Shown here piece by piece: positions 5,682-13,762 of a stretch of 20,293 nt of DNA. This stretch comes from Symbiodinium natans (lineage: Eukaryota; Sar; Dinophyceae; Suessiales; Symbiodiniaceae), in assembly GCA_905221605.1 (NCBI GenBank), contig CAJNDS010001394.1, forward strand, positions 1-20,293, in the 5' to 3' direction. The notes under the pieces were generated by a model. That model made no database searches. It saw only the letters and a program-made list of their open reading frames with translations, and had not been told where the DNA came from. Numbering within the stretch: the first letter of the stretch is position 1; every line of letters begins with the position of its first letter. Position numbers and translations under genes: made by a program.

Positions 5682-8600
5682 CTGCCCAAACCAGCGTCTT
5701 CAGGAGGCAAACTCAAAATGATACCACATACAATTTCTATTTCGAGTTCAGGGCTCCCCAAACCGTCAGCCGTAAACCCTCAACCCCCGGAATTTAGAGA
5801 ATAGGGTCTTGCCTACATCCAGAACTTAGGAAGACTCAAAGGAATGGCACTCCAGTTAGCAGAGCAAGGGGCCACACTCCCCTTGGAACCTTAATACTAG
5901 TAAACATGTTATTGTTCATGTTCCGTCAGGTTTTATGTTAAAGTAGGGGGCCCTACTTGTAAGCCCTGCACCCCTAGAGCCACATCTGGCAAAGGGGTCT
6001 AGGATATCTGAAGGATTCTGTTTGGGACTTAGCCTACACTTAACAGGTCCACAACAAAGTGCACTTTAGAGGGTTTTTTTAGGTTCAGGGCTTCAGGAGG
6101 ACCTAAAGCCTAAAGCCTAAACCCTAGACCCTCAACCCAAAACCTGGGTTCATGGCTTCAAGGAGGAGATTTTTGTAAGGCCGAGGGTGCGCGCAAGTCG
6201 GCAAAAGCTCCCCGCCTCGATGGTCACCCGGTCTTTTGCATCCTCATCGGGGCACAGCAATGCGTTGGGATTGGACTTGTGTAAAGCTGGGTTTAGGGTT
6301 TAGGGTTTAGGTGGCGAGATGAAGTCCAACGAGCAGCTGCCGCAGCAAGTGATCCACCCACCTTGAAAGTGAAAGTAGGCTTACAACAGTTGGCAACCCC
6401 AAGCACCCTAAACCCTAAAACTTAAACCCTAAACCCTAAACCCCAAACCCTAATCCCTAAACCCTAACCCTCAACCCTAAACCCCAAACACTAGAGCCAA
6501 GACCTATAAATCGAAGCAAAGACCAAACCCAAACTTAAACTACAAAACAACCACCCACTCCCCTCTACAAAAAAGACAGCAAATGAAAAACAAAAAAAAC
6601 ATGGCCAAACCAAATCCTGAACCCCATACCAACACCTAACCGAAGCACCTACGAACCTAAACCCTAAACCCAAACCCCTAAACCCTGAACCTTGAACCCT
6701 AAACCCTAAACCCTAAACCCTAAACCCCAAATTCCTCGGCCCCGCACCCAGGCTAAGAGTCGCTTCACCAAGTCTGACGCCCGCGCCGAGCAGCTCAGTG
6801 AGGAGAGGTGCCCCTCAGGTTTAGGGTTTAGGGTTTGGGGTTTAGGGTTTGGGGTTTGGGGTTTAGGATTTAGGGTTTGGGGTTTCGGGTTTAGGGTTTG
6901 GGGTTGAGGGTTTGGGGTTTAGGGTTTGGGGTTTAGGGTGTAGGTTTGGGGCTTGGGTTTGGAGAGGGCTTAGGGTTTCCTAGGGTAAACATAACGGTTA
7001 ACCTTGGGGGCTATATAGGATTGTCTTAAAGGAAATCTCTAGCTAAAGACACAAATTTAGGAACGCAACGGGTGGGGCAGTTGGGGGGGGGGGGTGTTGA
7101 GAGGCGCAATAGCATCGACCCTGGGAGTCTAGCAGAAAAGAGTTTTAGGGTTTAGGGTTTAGGGTTTAGGGTTTAGGGCACAGCCAGCTTCTCTCACCAA
7201 GCAACCCTGCCAAGTAAGTGCTTAGTCCTGTGCGAGCGAGATAACGTTGAGCCAAGGAAGCAAACTCAGAAACACCCTAAACACTAAACCCTCAACCCTA
7301 AATCCTAAACCCTCAATAAAAAACTGAAGCCACCAGCTGACTGGAAGCCCCATACCATGCACAGGCTCTGTGCATGCACGGCGCCGATGCCTGGATGTCC
7401 TCTTGCAGAGAGCCGTGTGCGACGAGGTCCTGCGTTTCCCGGCAGAAAGATCGAAGCAACCAGTAGCCCTAAACCCTAAACCCTAAACCCTAAACCATAA
7501 ACTCCGAAATCCCAAAAGTTGAGGAAGCTACTCTGGGATGCCATACAGTAGCCCTAGACACGAAAACAGCAGCTTTTAGGCTTGTGTGGCTTGAGCGGTC
7601 TCCGACATCGTTGAGGCCATGATAGGTTTGGTTTAGGGTTTAGGGTTTAGGGTTTAGGGTTTAGGGTTTAGGGTTTAGGGTTTAGGGTTTAGGGTTTAGG
7701 GTTTAGGGTTTAGGGTTTAGGTTAGGGTTTAGGGTTTAGGGTTTAGGGTTTAGGGTTTAGGGTTTAGGGTTTAGGGTTTAGGGTTTAGGGTTTAGGGTTT
7801 AGGGTTTAGGGTTTAGGGTTTAGGGTTTAGGGTTTAGGGTTTAGGGTTTAGGGTTTAGGGGACACGCGGTGCAAATCTTTAGGGTTTCGGGTTAAGGGTT
7901 TGAATTTTTCGGGTTTAGGGGTAGAGGGTTTAGGGATAAAGGAGGCCCTCCGAACAACAAAGCAAAAGGTAGGACTGGGCGCTAACCCTAAACCCTAAAC
8001 CCTAAACGAATTGCGAGGCCTTGAAGCAGGCGTCGTCGTTCGTGGAGAAAGGGAAGTTCCCCGTGAGCAGGATGTGGAAAATCATGCCCACCGACCTGTT
8101 TTCATGGCTTTCTAAACTTTTTGGGCGGTTTAGTTTCTAGGGTTTGGGGTCGAGGGTTTAGGGTTTAGGTTTCAGGGTTAGGGCTTAGCTTTAATTATTT
8201 AAAGTTTAGGGTTTAGTGAGCCCGAATTCTTGCAACAGAAGAGTCTCAAGCACCAGAAACTCCTCAACCGAAACGCCTGAGATACCCTACGCTCTACATT
8301 GACATCGTAAACGCTGAGCCCTAAGCCCGACCTTGAACCCTCAAAATGTGCGGGGATTCCAAGAAATACGGATTACATACTTGGGCTTCCAAAAGAAACC
8401 CTAAGCCCTAATCGCTAAACCCTAAACCCTAATGTATTCTTACTTTGAAGAGCCAAGGAGGAAGCCCCCCACTCTAAGCACCTTCAACCCTAAGTTTAGG
8501 ATTTAAGTTTTAGGGTTTAGGGCTAAGCCCTAAACCCTAAACCCTAGAGCCCAAGAGGCCAGGAATTAAGGAAAGAAGCAGCTCGATGGCTTGGGTAATC

Positions 8601-11255
8601 CAGGTTTTGTGAAGGGGTTTAGGGTTTACTGTAGGGTTTAGGGGTTGGGGGTTTAGGGGTCGGAATAACTGCAAATCGTATTCCCTTATGGTCCCTCAGG
8701 AATACTATCATAACCAGGGCCCTCCTACTTGCCGCGGAGGGTGGCCCAGTACACCCCCGCCGCGACCGCGGCCTCCACCTGGGCCTCGGTCCCGGAGTCC
8801 GACCGGGTCTTGCCACTGGCGGAGCTTGTCGAAGGTGAGCTCCGCCACGGTCCACTTCTCCGGGGCCCCCGGCTCCGGGGTGTTGGCGGTCGGGTTGGCC
8901 GGCACCGCCGGGGTGTGGACGGTGTCAAAGGCCGACCCGTCGATGCTGATCAGGGCGTACCTGTCCTGGCGCTTCGTCTTGAAGACTTCGCTATACCACG
9001 CCGATCCTCGGCCTTCTCCGCACTGGTTTTAGTGGTCGGGTTTGGGGTTTGGAGGTCAGGGTCTTGGGGTTTAGGGTTTAGGGTTTTAGGGGTTTGGGGT
9101 GTAGGGGTTAAAGGTTGCGGGTTTAGCCAAGTGGTTTAGGGCTGAGGGTTTTAGGTTAGCGGGCGCGATACAAAGTCCGCGGCGGCAAAAGAGGTTCAAG
9201 GTTTGGAGTTTATCTACTCACACCTACTAGCCCTAAACCCTAACCCTAAACCCTAGACCCTAAACCCCTAAGGCGACAAGAACGGAGCCGGTGGCACCAC
9301 ACGTCGTCACTCTGGCTGGCTTCGCAGCCGCTGAGCAGCTGCGGTGACATGTACCTGATCTGATACTTCAGGTTTATGGCTTTGGGGTTTAGGGCTTAGG
9401 GTTTAGGGTTTAGGGTTTAGGAATTAGGAATTAGGGTTCAGAGTTTAGGGTTTAGCGCTGGCTTAGGATTTAGGGTCTAGGGTTTCGGGACATGTGGGGC
9501 GTTTACGATATCAGGAGTACCTTATTGGGGTTCTCACTATAAGGGGATCCTGCTATTTGGGGGGTCTATATTTGGGGTCCCAAATTTTCGTAAATCCTCG
9601 TGTGCTGCAGCACCAACGCCCGTAACATGAGCCCTACAAACTGAAGCTTCGAAACCTCAAACCCTGAATCCGAAGTCTCCGACGAAGGCTCAGCAACCTA
9701 ACATCATCAGGCTAGCCCTAAACCCTAAATCCTAAACCCTAAACCCTAAACCTGAGGCCCTGTACATGCGAGGAGCTTGAAAAAGGAAGGCTTGGGGTTT
9801 TAAGGGTTAGGAATTGTTTTAGGGCTCAGGGATGTTTAGTTTGTGGACCTCAGGGCTTACTGTTTAGGGTTTAGGGTTCCGCATGCATATCTTGGTATCA
9901 TGGGGTCAGCCAACGCCTTCGACAGTGATCATGCTCCTGTGGCCCCCACCCAAGGGCAAGCCGGGCAAGGTCAAGCAGGACACGGGCCAGACCAACAGGG
10001 AGCCTCTCTGAAGGTTCCAAGGCTTGGCTCCGTGACAGCGAATGTTCGTGGTCGACTTTTCCTGGCCAGAAGTGGCTTCTTCACTCGTGGCTGCCGCGGC
10101 CGCGGACTTGGAACCATTGTTTCTGGACCCACAGGAGTTGGTGTGGGACTGAAGGCTTGGGTTTAACTTAAGGGGTTTAGGTTGTAGGGTTTAGGGGTAT
10201 TGCTGCCGTGTTAATTTATAAGAAGCTTAGGATTCTAGGACCTCACTCTCCTGTTTAGGGCCTAGGGCATTCACCAGGATGGGCTATCATCTACTATCCT
10301 ACAATCCCTCAAGTGCTTATGGGAATATCAGGCCGAATAGCACGTCCTGGTAAAATTCTACCGTAAACCCTAAACCTTGAAGCCCCTAAGCTCTACACCC
10401 CAAACGCTGCACCCTAAACCCTAAACCCTAAACCCTAAACCCTAAACCCTAAACCCTAAACCCTAAACCCTAAACCCTAAACCCCGAACCCCGAACCCCG
10501 AACCCCAAACCCTATCCAGCCCTCTACCTGATAAGCCTCCGGCAGCAAAGTTCCAGCAGCAGCTTCGTCTTTGGAGTGCTGCGCGCCATCCTCGCGTCCC
10601 AGGCGACAAAGGGTTTAGGGTTTAGGGCTTGGGGTTTGGGGTTTGGGGGAGAAAGAAAGGCAAGAGAGAGAGAGCGCTATGATTACACTTGCAATTCTCT
10701 CACAGGGCGTTCAACGTCAAGCTACACACCGTGAGCCCCAAAACCTAGATCATCTGGATTCTGCAGCCAAACATCGACGACTCTTCCGGGCACTGGTGAG
10801 AGCACAATGGGCCACCGCCGCCCTGTACCCTAAACTCTAAACCCTGAAACCCCCCAAGTCCCCCAAGCCCTCAACCATCAACCCTAGGCCAGTGGTTAGG
10901 AGAAATTAAGGGGATGCTAAGGGGAGGTTTGGGGGGTTCAGGGGGTTTAGGGGTTTTGGGGTAGGGTCTAAGGATTTTAGGGCGAATTCTTGGGGAGAGT
11001 TGATAGGGTTTTGTGTCTTTAGCGCCAGCATGAATGAAGAAGCGCGGTGATCTCAACCCTCAACCCTCATCAAGGAACCCACCCTAAACCCTGGACTCTG
11101 AACCCTAAACCCTGAACCCTAAAGCCTGAACCCTAAAGCCTGAACCCTAAAGCCTGAACCCTAAACCCTAAACCAAGATGGGCTCATGCCCTCTGCCTGC
11201 ATGGCAAAGCCAAAGTCGATCAGCTTCAGCTCATCGGCGCTGGTGTTGGGAGAAC
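5544..11255 (-). CDS. CaMK/CDPK-like protein kinase, catalytic C-lobe, seven exons (partial)
   Basis: Seven minus-strand exons (11197-11255, 10544-10590, 9298-9354, 8008-8095, 6748-6813, 6216-6242, 5544-5681) join in phase to about 159 residues of a Ser/Thr kinase C-lobe. In order they carry LKLIDFGFA (Mg-binding DFG), AGTLL-YMSPQ (activation-segment end), DVW-SVGMI (subdomain IX), FPFS, ASDLVKRLL (X), DAKDRVTIE (the XI arginine) and ALEHPF, with normal spacing. Kinases of this group transfer phosphate from ATP to Ser/Thr. The N-lobe, catalytic HRD exon and start were not found between 11256 and the upstream gene's stop at 12377, so the 5' part is missing, diverged or differently placed. Six introns of about 0.5-1.2 kb mostly begin with TTTAGGG and end with CCCTAAA repeats. 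Donors are GC, GC, GT, GT, GT, GC. No EF-hands are seen. Confidence 0.75.
5682..6215. other. Kinase intron 6
   Basis: GC donor (GCGGGG) and CAG acceptor. It contains a perfect 18-bp palindrome at 5941-5958 (AAGTAGGG-GG-CCCTACTT) and CCCTAAA-type units at about 6105-6140. The words GGGGGCCC-CTACTT recur at about 11608-11620. No coding segment is supported in it. The frame of exon 7 stays open only a few codons upstream of its acceptor. Confidence 0.5.
6216..6242 (-). CDS. Kinase exon 6, 27-nt microexon
   Basis: Nine codons, DAKDRVTIE, between GATGAG and a GC donor (GCGGGGAGC), phase 0 on both sides. It supplies the D-x-x-x-R-x-T core of subdomain XI, exactly filling the gap between LLAW of exon 5 and DALEHPF of exon 7. 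The frame remains open around it (upstream NPNALLCPDE, downstream AGSFCRLARTLGLTK), so a longer exon is possible. The length match to the family decides for the short one. Confidence 0.55.
6243..6747. other. Kinase intron 5
   Basis: GT donor (GTGCGG), then TTTAGGG units on the coding strand (complement of CCCTAAA at 6660-6730), CCCTAAA/TTTAGGG arrays at 6408-6490 and 6290-6312, and the GATGAG acceptor. The island 6313-6407 is open on both strands (plus GEMKSNEQLPQQVIHPP, minus WVDHLLRQLLVGLHLAT) but fits no chain. The 60-codon minus frame at 6491-6673 is low complexity. Confidence 0.5.
6748..6813 (-). CDS. Kinase exon 5 (subdomain X-XI)
   Basis: Twenty-two codons after a CCTGAG acceptor: GHLSSLSC, then SARASDLVKRLLAW, ending at GTGCGG, phase 0 at both ends. 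ASDLVKRLL matches the A-x-DLI-x-x-LL helix of CaMK-type kinases. CCCTAAA precedes and TTTAGGG follows it on the coding strand. The plus strand is open with credible splice sites too (AKSRFTKSDARAEQLSEE), but only the minus reading fits the chain. Confidence 0.7.
6814..8007. other. Kinase intron 4, with telomeric arrays at both ends
   Basis: On the coding strand it begins GTTTAGGG and ends in CCCTAAACCTGAG. Inside are TTTAGGG arrays at 6819-6970, 7143-7178 and 7630-7860 and CCCTAAA at 7271-7318, 7467-7500 and 7984-8007. A hairpin ATGCACAG-GCT-CTGTGCAT lies at 7357-7375. The island 7319-7466 is open on the minus strand for some 50 codons (for example HGSLQEDIQASAPCMH) and could be an exon of an alternative form; it has no place in the kinase alignment. 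Confidence 0.55.
7630..7860 (+). repeat. Largest TTTAGGG array of the kinase locus (about 33 units)
   Basis: About 231 bp of nearly perfect TTTAGGG with one short unit near 7720. It lies inside kinase intron 4, so it is not a chromosome end if the gene model is right. Confidence 0.95.
8008..8095 (-). CDS. Kinase exon 4 (subdomain IX-X)
   Basis: One base plus 29 codons. The leading G completes the Trp of DVW from exon 3, followed by SVGMIFHILLTGNFPFS and NDDACFKASQF. The S-x-G-x-x-x-x-x-L-L-T-G-x-x-PF pattern is diagnostic of CaMK/CDPK-type kinases. Acceptor is AACAG; the donor GTTTAGGG is the first unit of a telomeric array. It is the strongest single exon in the window. Confidence 0.85.
8096..9297. 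other. Kinase intron 3, holding a nested coding-like block
   Basis: GT donor (GTGCCA) soon followed on the coding strand by TTTAGGG-type units (complement of 9231-9275); acceptor AACAG. It contains arrays at 8134-8215, 8398-8432, 8617-8665 and about 9030-9150 and the block at 8729-9022 reported separately. The island 8547-8616 is open in several frames without a convincing chain. Confidence 0.55.
8729..9022 (-). CDS. GC-rich coding-like block with a frame switch, nested in kinase intron 3
   Basis: The minus strand starts after an AACCAG acceptor and ends at GTAGGAGG. The first two thirds read in one frame (GSAWYSEVFKTKRQDRYALI, SIDGSAFDTVHTPAV, EKWTVAELTFDKLRQ), strongly G/C at third positions. 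At about 8820-8835 the protein-like reading moves to another frame (SGKTRSDSGTEAQVEAAV, AAGVYWATLRGK). A single-base insertion or a two-base loss would explain this, as would a sequencing error; no intron-sized gap exists. Kinase exons 3 and 4 join in phase across it, so it is either an alternative exon, a nested gene fragment or a decayed insertion. No family recognised. Confidence 0.55.
9298..9354 (-). CDS. Kinase exon 3 (YMSPQ to DVW)
   Basis: One base, 18 codons and two bases: YMSPQLLSGCEASQSDDV plus TG of a Trp codon completed by exon 4. It holds the end of the activation segment, with SPQ in place of the usual A/SPE, and the invariant Asp of D-x-W. Acceptor ATCAG, donor GTGCCA. CCCTAAA lies on the left and TTTAGGG on the right in + coordinates. 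Confidence 0.75.
9514..9599 (+). repeat. Dispersed intronic repeat family, copy 3
   Basis: It is the inverted homologue of 1268-1352 and resembles 3874-3954: the order TACCTTATTGGGG, ATAAGGGGATCC, GCTATTTGGGG, GGGTCTATATTTGGGGTCC, TTTTCGTAA is kept. It lies inside kinase intron 2. Confidence 0.7.
9900..10163 (+). CDS. Doubtful plus-strand open block, unrecognised
   Basis: From ATG at 9900 it runs 87 codons to TAA at 10164-10166. It starts MGSANAFDSDHAPVAPTQGQ, has a Gly/Gln/Ala-rich segment and then a basic Gly-rich stretch (RGRLFLARSGFF, RGCRGRGLGTIVSG). A GT that could be a donor (GTTTAACTT) lies near the end. It would oppose the kinase gene from within its intron. Against it are biased composition and no recognised domain; the minus strand is also partly open. 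It may be a nested exon or chance. Confidence 0.3.
10544..10590 (-). CDS. Kinase exon 2 (activation segment)
   Basis: Fifteen codons and two bases, DGAQHSKDEAAAGTL plus CT, between GACGCGAG and a GC donor (GCCGGAGG). Joined to exon 3 it gives GT-L-L-YMSPQ, the conserved GT-x-x-Y-M-S/A-P spacing. An acceptor three codons later (GCGCAG) is also possible. A frame with ATG and a GTAGAG donor is open here but gives no GT motif, so it was not chosen. Confidence 0.55.
10591..11196. other. Kinase intron 1
   Basis: GC donor (GCAGAGGG) followed within 25 nt by TTTAGGG repeats on the coding strand (complement of 11083-11174), and ending with CCCTAAA plus a GACGCGAG acceptor. Islands 10650-10825 and 10870-11060 are open in several frames (plus HLDSAAKHRRLFRALVRAQW) but fit no chain. 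Confidence 0.5.
11197..11255 (-). CDS. Kinase exon 1 of those found (DFG exon)
   Basis: Two bases and 19 codons, SPNTSADELKLIDFGFAMQ, after a CCGGGAG acceptor and before a GC donor. LKLIDFGFA is kinase subdomain VII; the Asp of DFG binds Mg-ATP. A later donor at the telomeric junction (TCTTG then GTTTAGGG at 11174) would also be in phase with exon 3 directly, giving PSWYMSPQ and skipping exon 2, but the activation segment would then be abnormally short and lack GT. Confidence 0.75.
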
Positions 11256-12162
11256 CTCCCGGTCGGGTTCAGGGTTTAGGGTTTAGGGTTTAGGGTGTAG
11301 GTTCAGGGTTTAGGGTGTAGGGTCTAGGGGTTTAGGGGTTTAGGGAATCGGAATGGAAGGAATAGATATATTAAGCACGAGTATTAACAGCAAGAACAAT
11401 GAGAGCTGAACGGTATTTGAACTCCGTTCCTCCCTTCCATACTCGCCAACGGTACGAGGGCGGTTTCGGGTTAGTGGCTTAGGGTTCAGGGTCCATAGGC
11501 GATGACCGGGATCCGGTAGAGGGCCCTAAAGTGGCACCTAAGTCATATTATTTAGGGTTTAGGGGTTAGGGTTCAGGGTTTAGAAATTTTTAGGTTAGCA
11601 GAGTACGGGGGCCCCTACTTATAGGATAATTCATGTAGAATAAGGGATAGAGGGAGGGACCCTGAGAAGGGACCCGGAATCTTGTTTCCCTCTATAACTC
11701 CTCAAGTAGCCGATACATTACCCCTAAGGTCCCTTGTAAGGGTCTTTGGTCTCTTGAGTATAGGATTCTACAGCAGAAAAGCTTGAAGGTGACTCGGCTT
11801 ACCAGCTGGAAGTCTATTCCCCAGAAACCCGAAAAACCCTGAACCCCAACCCGCAACCCCTAAACCATGTCCAAGATACACCCTAAACCCGAAACCCTAA
11901 ACCCTAAACCCTGCACGCCCTCAATGCAACATGTCCCAGAAGATCCGAGATTGGCTTGAGCCACGGTTCAGGGTTTATGCTAGACGCTACTCCTTAAGGC
12001 CTCAGGGCTTAGGGTTTAGGGGTGAGGGTTTAGGGCATTTAGCGTTTAGGGATTGGGGTACAGTACCTCGGGTGCAGACTCATCAGATTCAAGCGCGTCT
12101 GCAAGCTTAAGGGAATGATGGTCTACGCCCGGCAAAGACCAAACAAGCACTTGAGATAAAAC
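11256..12162. other. Region where the kinase 5' exons were expected; none fixed
   Basis: It contains TTTAGGG arrays (11274-11345, 11550-11582, 12004-12045) and CCCTAAA (11881-11912). A minus island at about 11925-11965 reads SRIFWDML, reminiscent of kinase subdomain VIa, but no HRD motif follows between it and exon 1. A minus stretch at 11390-11470 (PSYRWRVWKGGTEFKYRS) is open but unplaced. Confidence 0.35.
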
Positions 12163-12238
12163 CCGTCAGCTGCTTTCCCTCGAAATCAGGCAGGACAAAC
12201 ATCCAGTGCAAGTGCAATGCTTGAAGCAGCGGGAGACC
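12163..12238 (-). CDS. Candidate exon behind a strong acceptor (25 codons)
   Basis: After GCATCTCTTGCAG the minus strand reads GLPLLQALHLHWMFVLPDFE then GKQLT and reaches a GT donor (GTTTTATC) in phase 1. It lies downstream of the stop at 12377 and upstream of the kinase exons. It may be a 5' kinase exon, part of another gene, or an extension of the preceding gene if its last exon splices onward. A second frame (VSRCFKHCTCTGCLSCLISR) is also open. Confidence 0.4.
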
Positions 12239-12376
12239 CTGCAAGAGATGCAAGGGCAATTATGATAAAGTGCTGCATGCTTAGGCATACCGAGCAATGT
12301 ACACGCTGACCGGAACCCTAAACCCTAAACCCTAAACCCTAAATCTGAACCCTAAACCCTAAACCCTGAAACCTGG

Positions 12377-12459
12377 TCACTTGGCGAAGTGCTGGAAGTT
12401 CGCAAATTCGAACAGCATGAAATCCTTGGAGGGGTCCTCGACCAGCTCTTTCCATGCAC
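12377..12459 (-). CDS. Last exon of an introner-split gene
   Basis: Two bases, 26 codons and TGA: AWKELVEDPSKDFMLFEFAN then FQHFAK. It joins the exon at 12564-12736 in frame across the introner element, giving LQDAGAWKELVED. A GT (GTGACC) overlapping the stop leaves onward splicing possible. No family recognised. Confidence 0.7.
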
Positions 12460-13729
12460 CTATACTCCCCTTAGAGCCTTGACAAAAAGATGTTTTAGTA
12501 TCCTCTTGGGTTTCACATGAACGAAAATAGAAGAAATATAATTCCCAAGGGGGATATAGGCACCTGCATCTTGGAGGCTTGATGCCTTCCAGGCTTCCAT
12601 GGCCGCCGCAGACGTAAACAGCTGGACGAGGCTGACAATGCGGTCGTCCTTCGGTACTCCTTGGGGCACATCGCCTCCCATCATAACCGTGGGAAACAGG
12701 ATGCTCTGCACGAGGCCCTCATGGGCCTCCATGTGCCTATACTCCCCTTAGAACCTTAATAAAAAGAATATGTTCAATATCCTCTTGGGTTTTATATAAC
12801 AAAAACGAAAAATAATTCCCAAGGGGGATATAGGTGCTGCAGAGCATCTGCACGTAAGAACTGGAGAAGCTTGGACGCTGCGTCTGAGTCCTTGGTGTTC
12901 CAGCTTCTCAGCGCCGCCCAGATGGTCCCCGACGCTTTTGCTGCCGGCTTCTCAAGGTAGTACATGATGCCCCTGTAGGTGCCATTCATATCCTTACTAG
13001 CCCAGTAACCATACTCAAGTAAGGGTACCCTTTTTTGGGGGTTGGTTACATTGTAAGGGAACCAAGAACCAAAAAAAAGGGGGTAAAGGGTACCACTGGG
13101 CCACCAAGTATCGGACATGGGATTGCCGGTAGCGCATGTTGCCATGAGCTCCGAGACAAAGGTCTTGTTGCTTGGGCGGTTTGTGTGCTCAGTGTGGTAG
13201 ATCCTTAGCCGCGTAGATCTGCGTTCCTAGTCGGCAGAGAACTAATTACCCTAAGGGTTGCTGCAAGAACGGCTCAAGCCCTTGCGCCCTACTGCACAAA
13301 CCTTGTTACGGCCAGGTCTGGGCCATGATAGAAAACTCGAAAACTTATGAAATACCAGCGCATCCCAGACTCTCTCGGCTGCGAAACGCTGCCACCCAGA
13401 ATATCTTCTCTCTGTCTGTTTCAGGGACTGCAGGATGTCCTTCACTGCTTCCACCCGGCTGCCCCAACACAGAAAACCAAGGCGCGCCCGTCTCTTCCTT
13501 GACCTGGCGCTGCACACCAGGGTTCATGGGTTTCCCTACTACCCCCCCCCCCCCCAGCCAGGGTTTAGGGTTTAGGGTTTATAGAAATTGTATAGGGTTT
13601 GGGTCCCAATAAGTTTTGAGCGAAAGTTTTGGGCGAAACGTTTTGGGCGAAACGTTTTGAGCGAAACGTTTTGAGCGAAAGTGTTGAGCGAAATGTGTTG
13701 TTTGGATATTAGGTTTTAGGGGTCGGCGT

Positions 13730-13762
<33 letters not shown>

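Larger units (their letters stand above)
9355..10543. other. Kinase intron 2
   Basis: GC donor (GCCGGAGG) and ATCAG acceptor. It contains CCCTAAA arrays at 9716-9752 and 10411-10515 (the latter with several CCCCGAA units), TTTAGGG at 9382-9490, the dispersed repeat copy at 9514-9599 and a plus-strand open block at 9900-10163. Confidence 0.5.

Noticed and set aside
6491-6673. 60-codon minus frame rich in Phe, Leu, Ser and Val
   Set aside because: It is the complement of A/C-rich low-complexity DNA between CCCTAAA arrays, with no splice sites or chain.
8688-9139. Two plus-strand frames of 114 and 136 codons
   Set aside because: Pro/Arg-rich or Arg/Gly-rich shadows of the minus-strand block at 8729-9022. 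One runs on into telomeric repeats.
11174-11255. Long form of the DFG exon spliced directly to YMSPQ
   Set aside because: It is in phase (PSW-YMSPQ) and uses a telomeric GT donor, but leaves an activation segment that is too short and lacks the GT motif. The exon at 10544-10590 supplies both. It remains possible as an alternative form.
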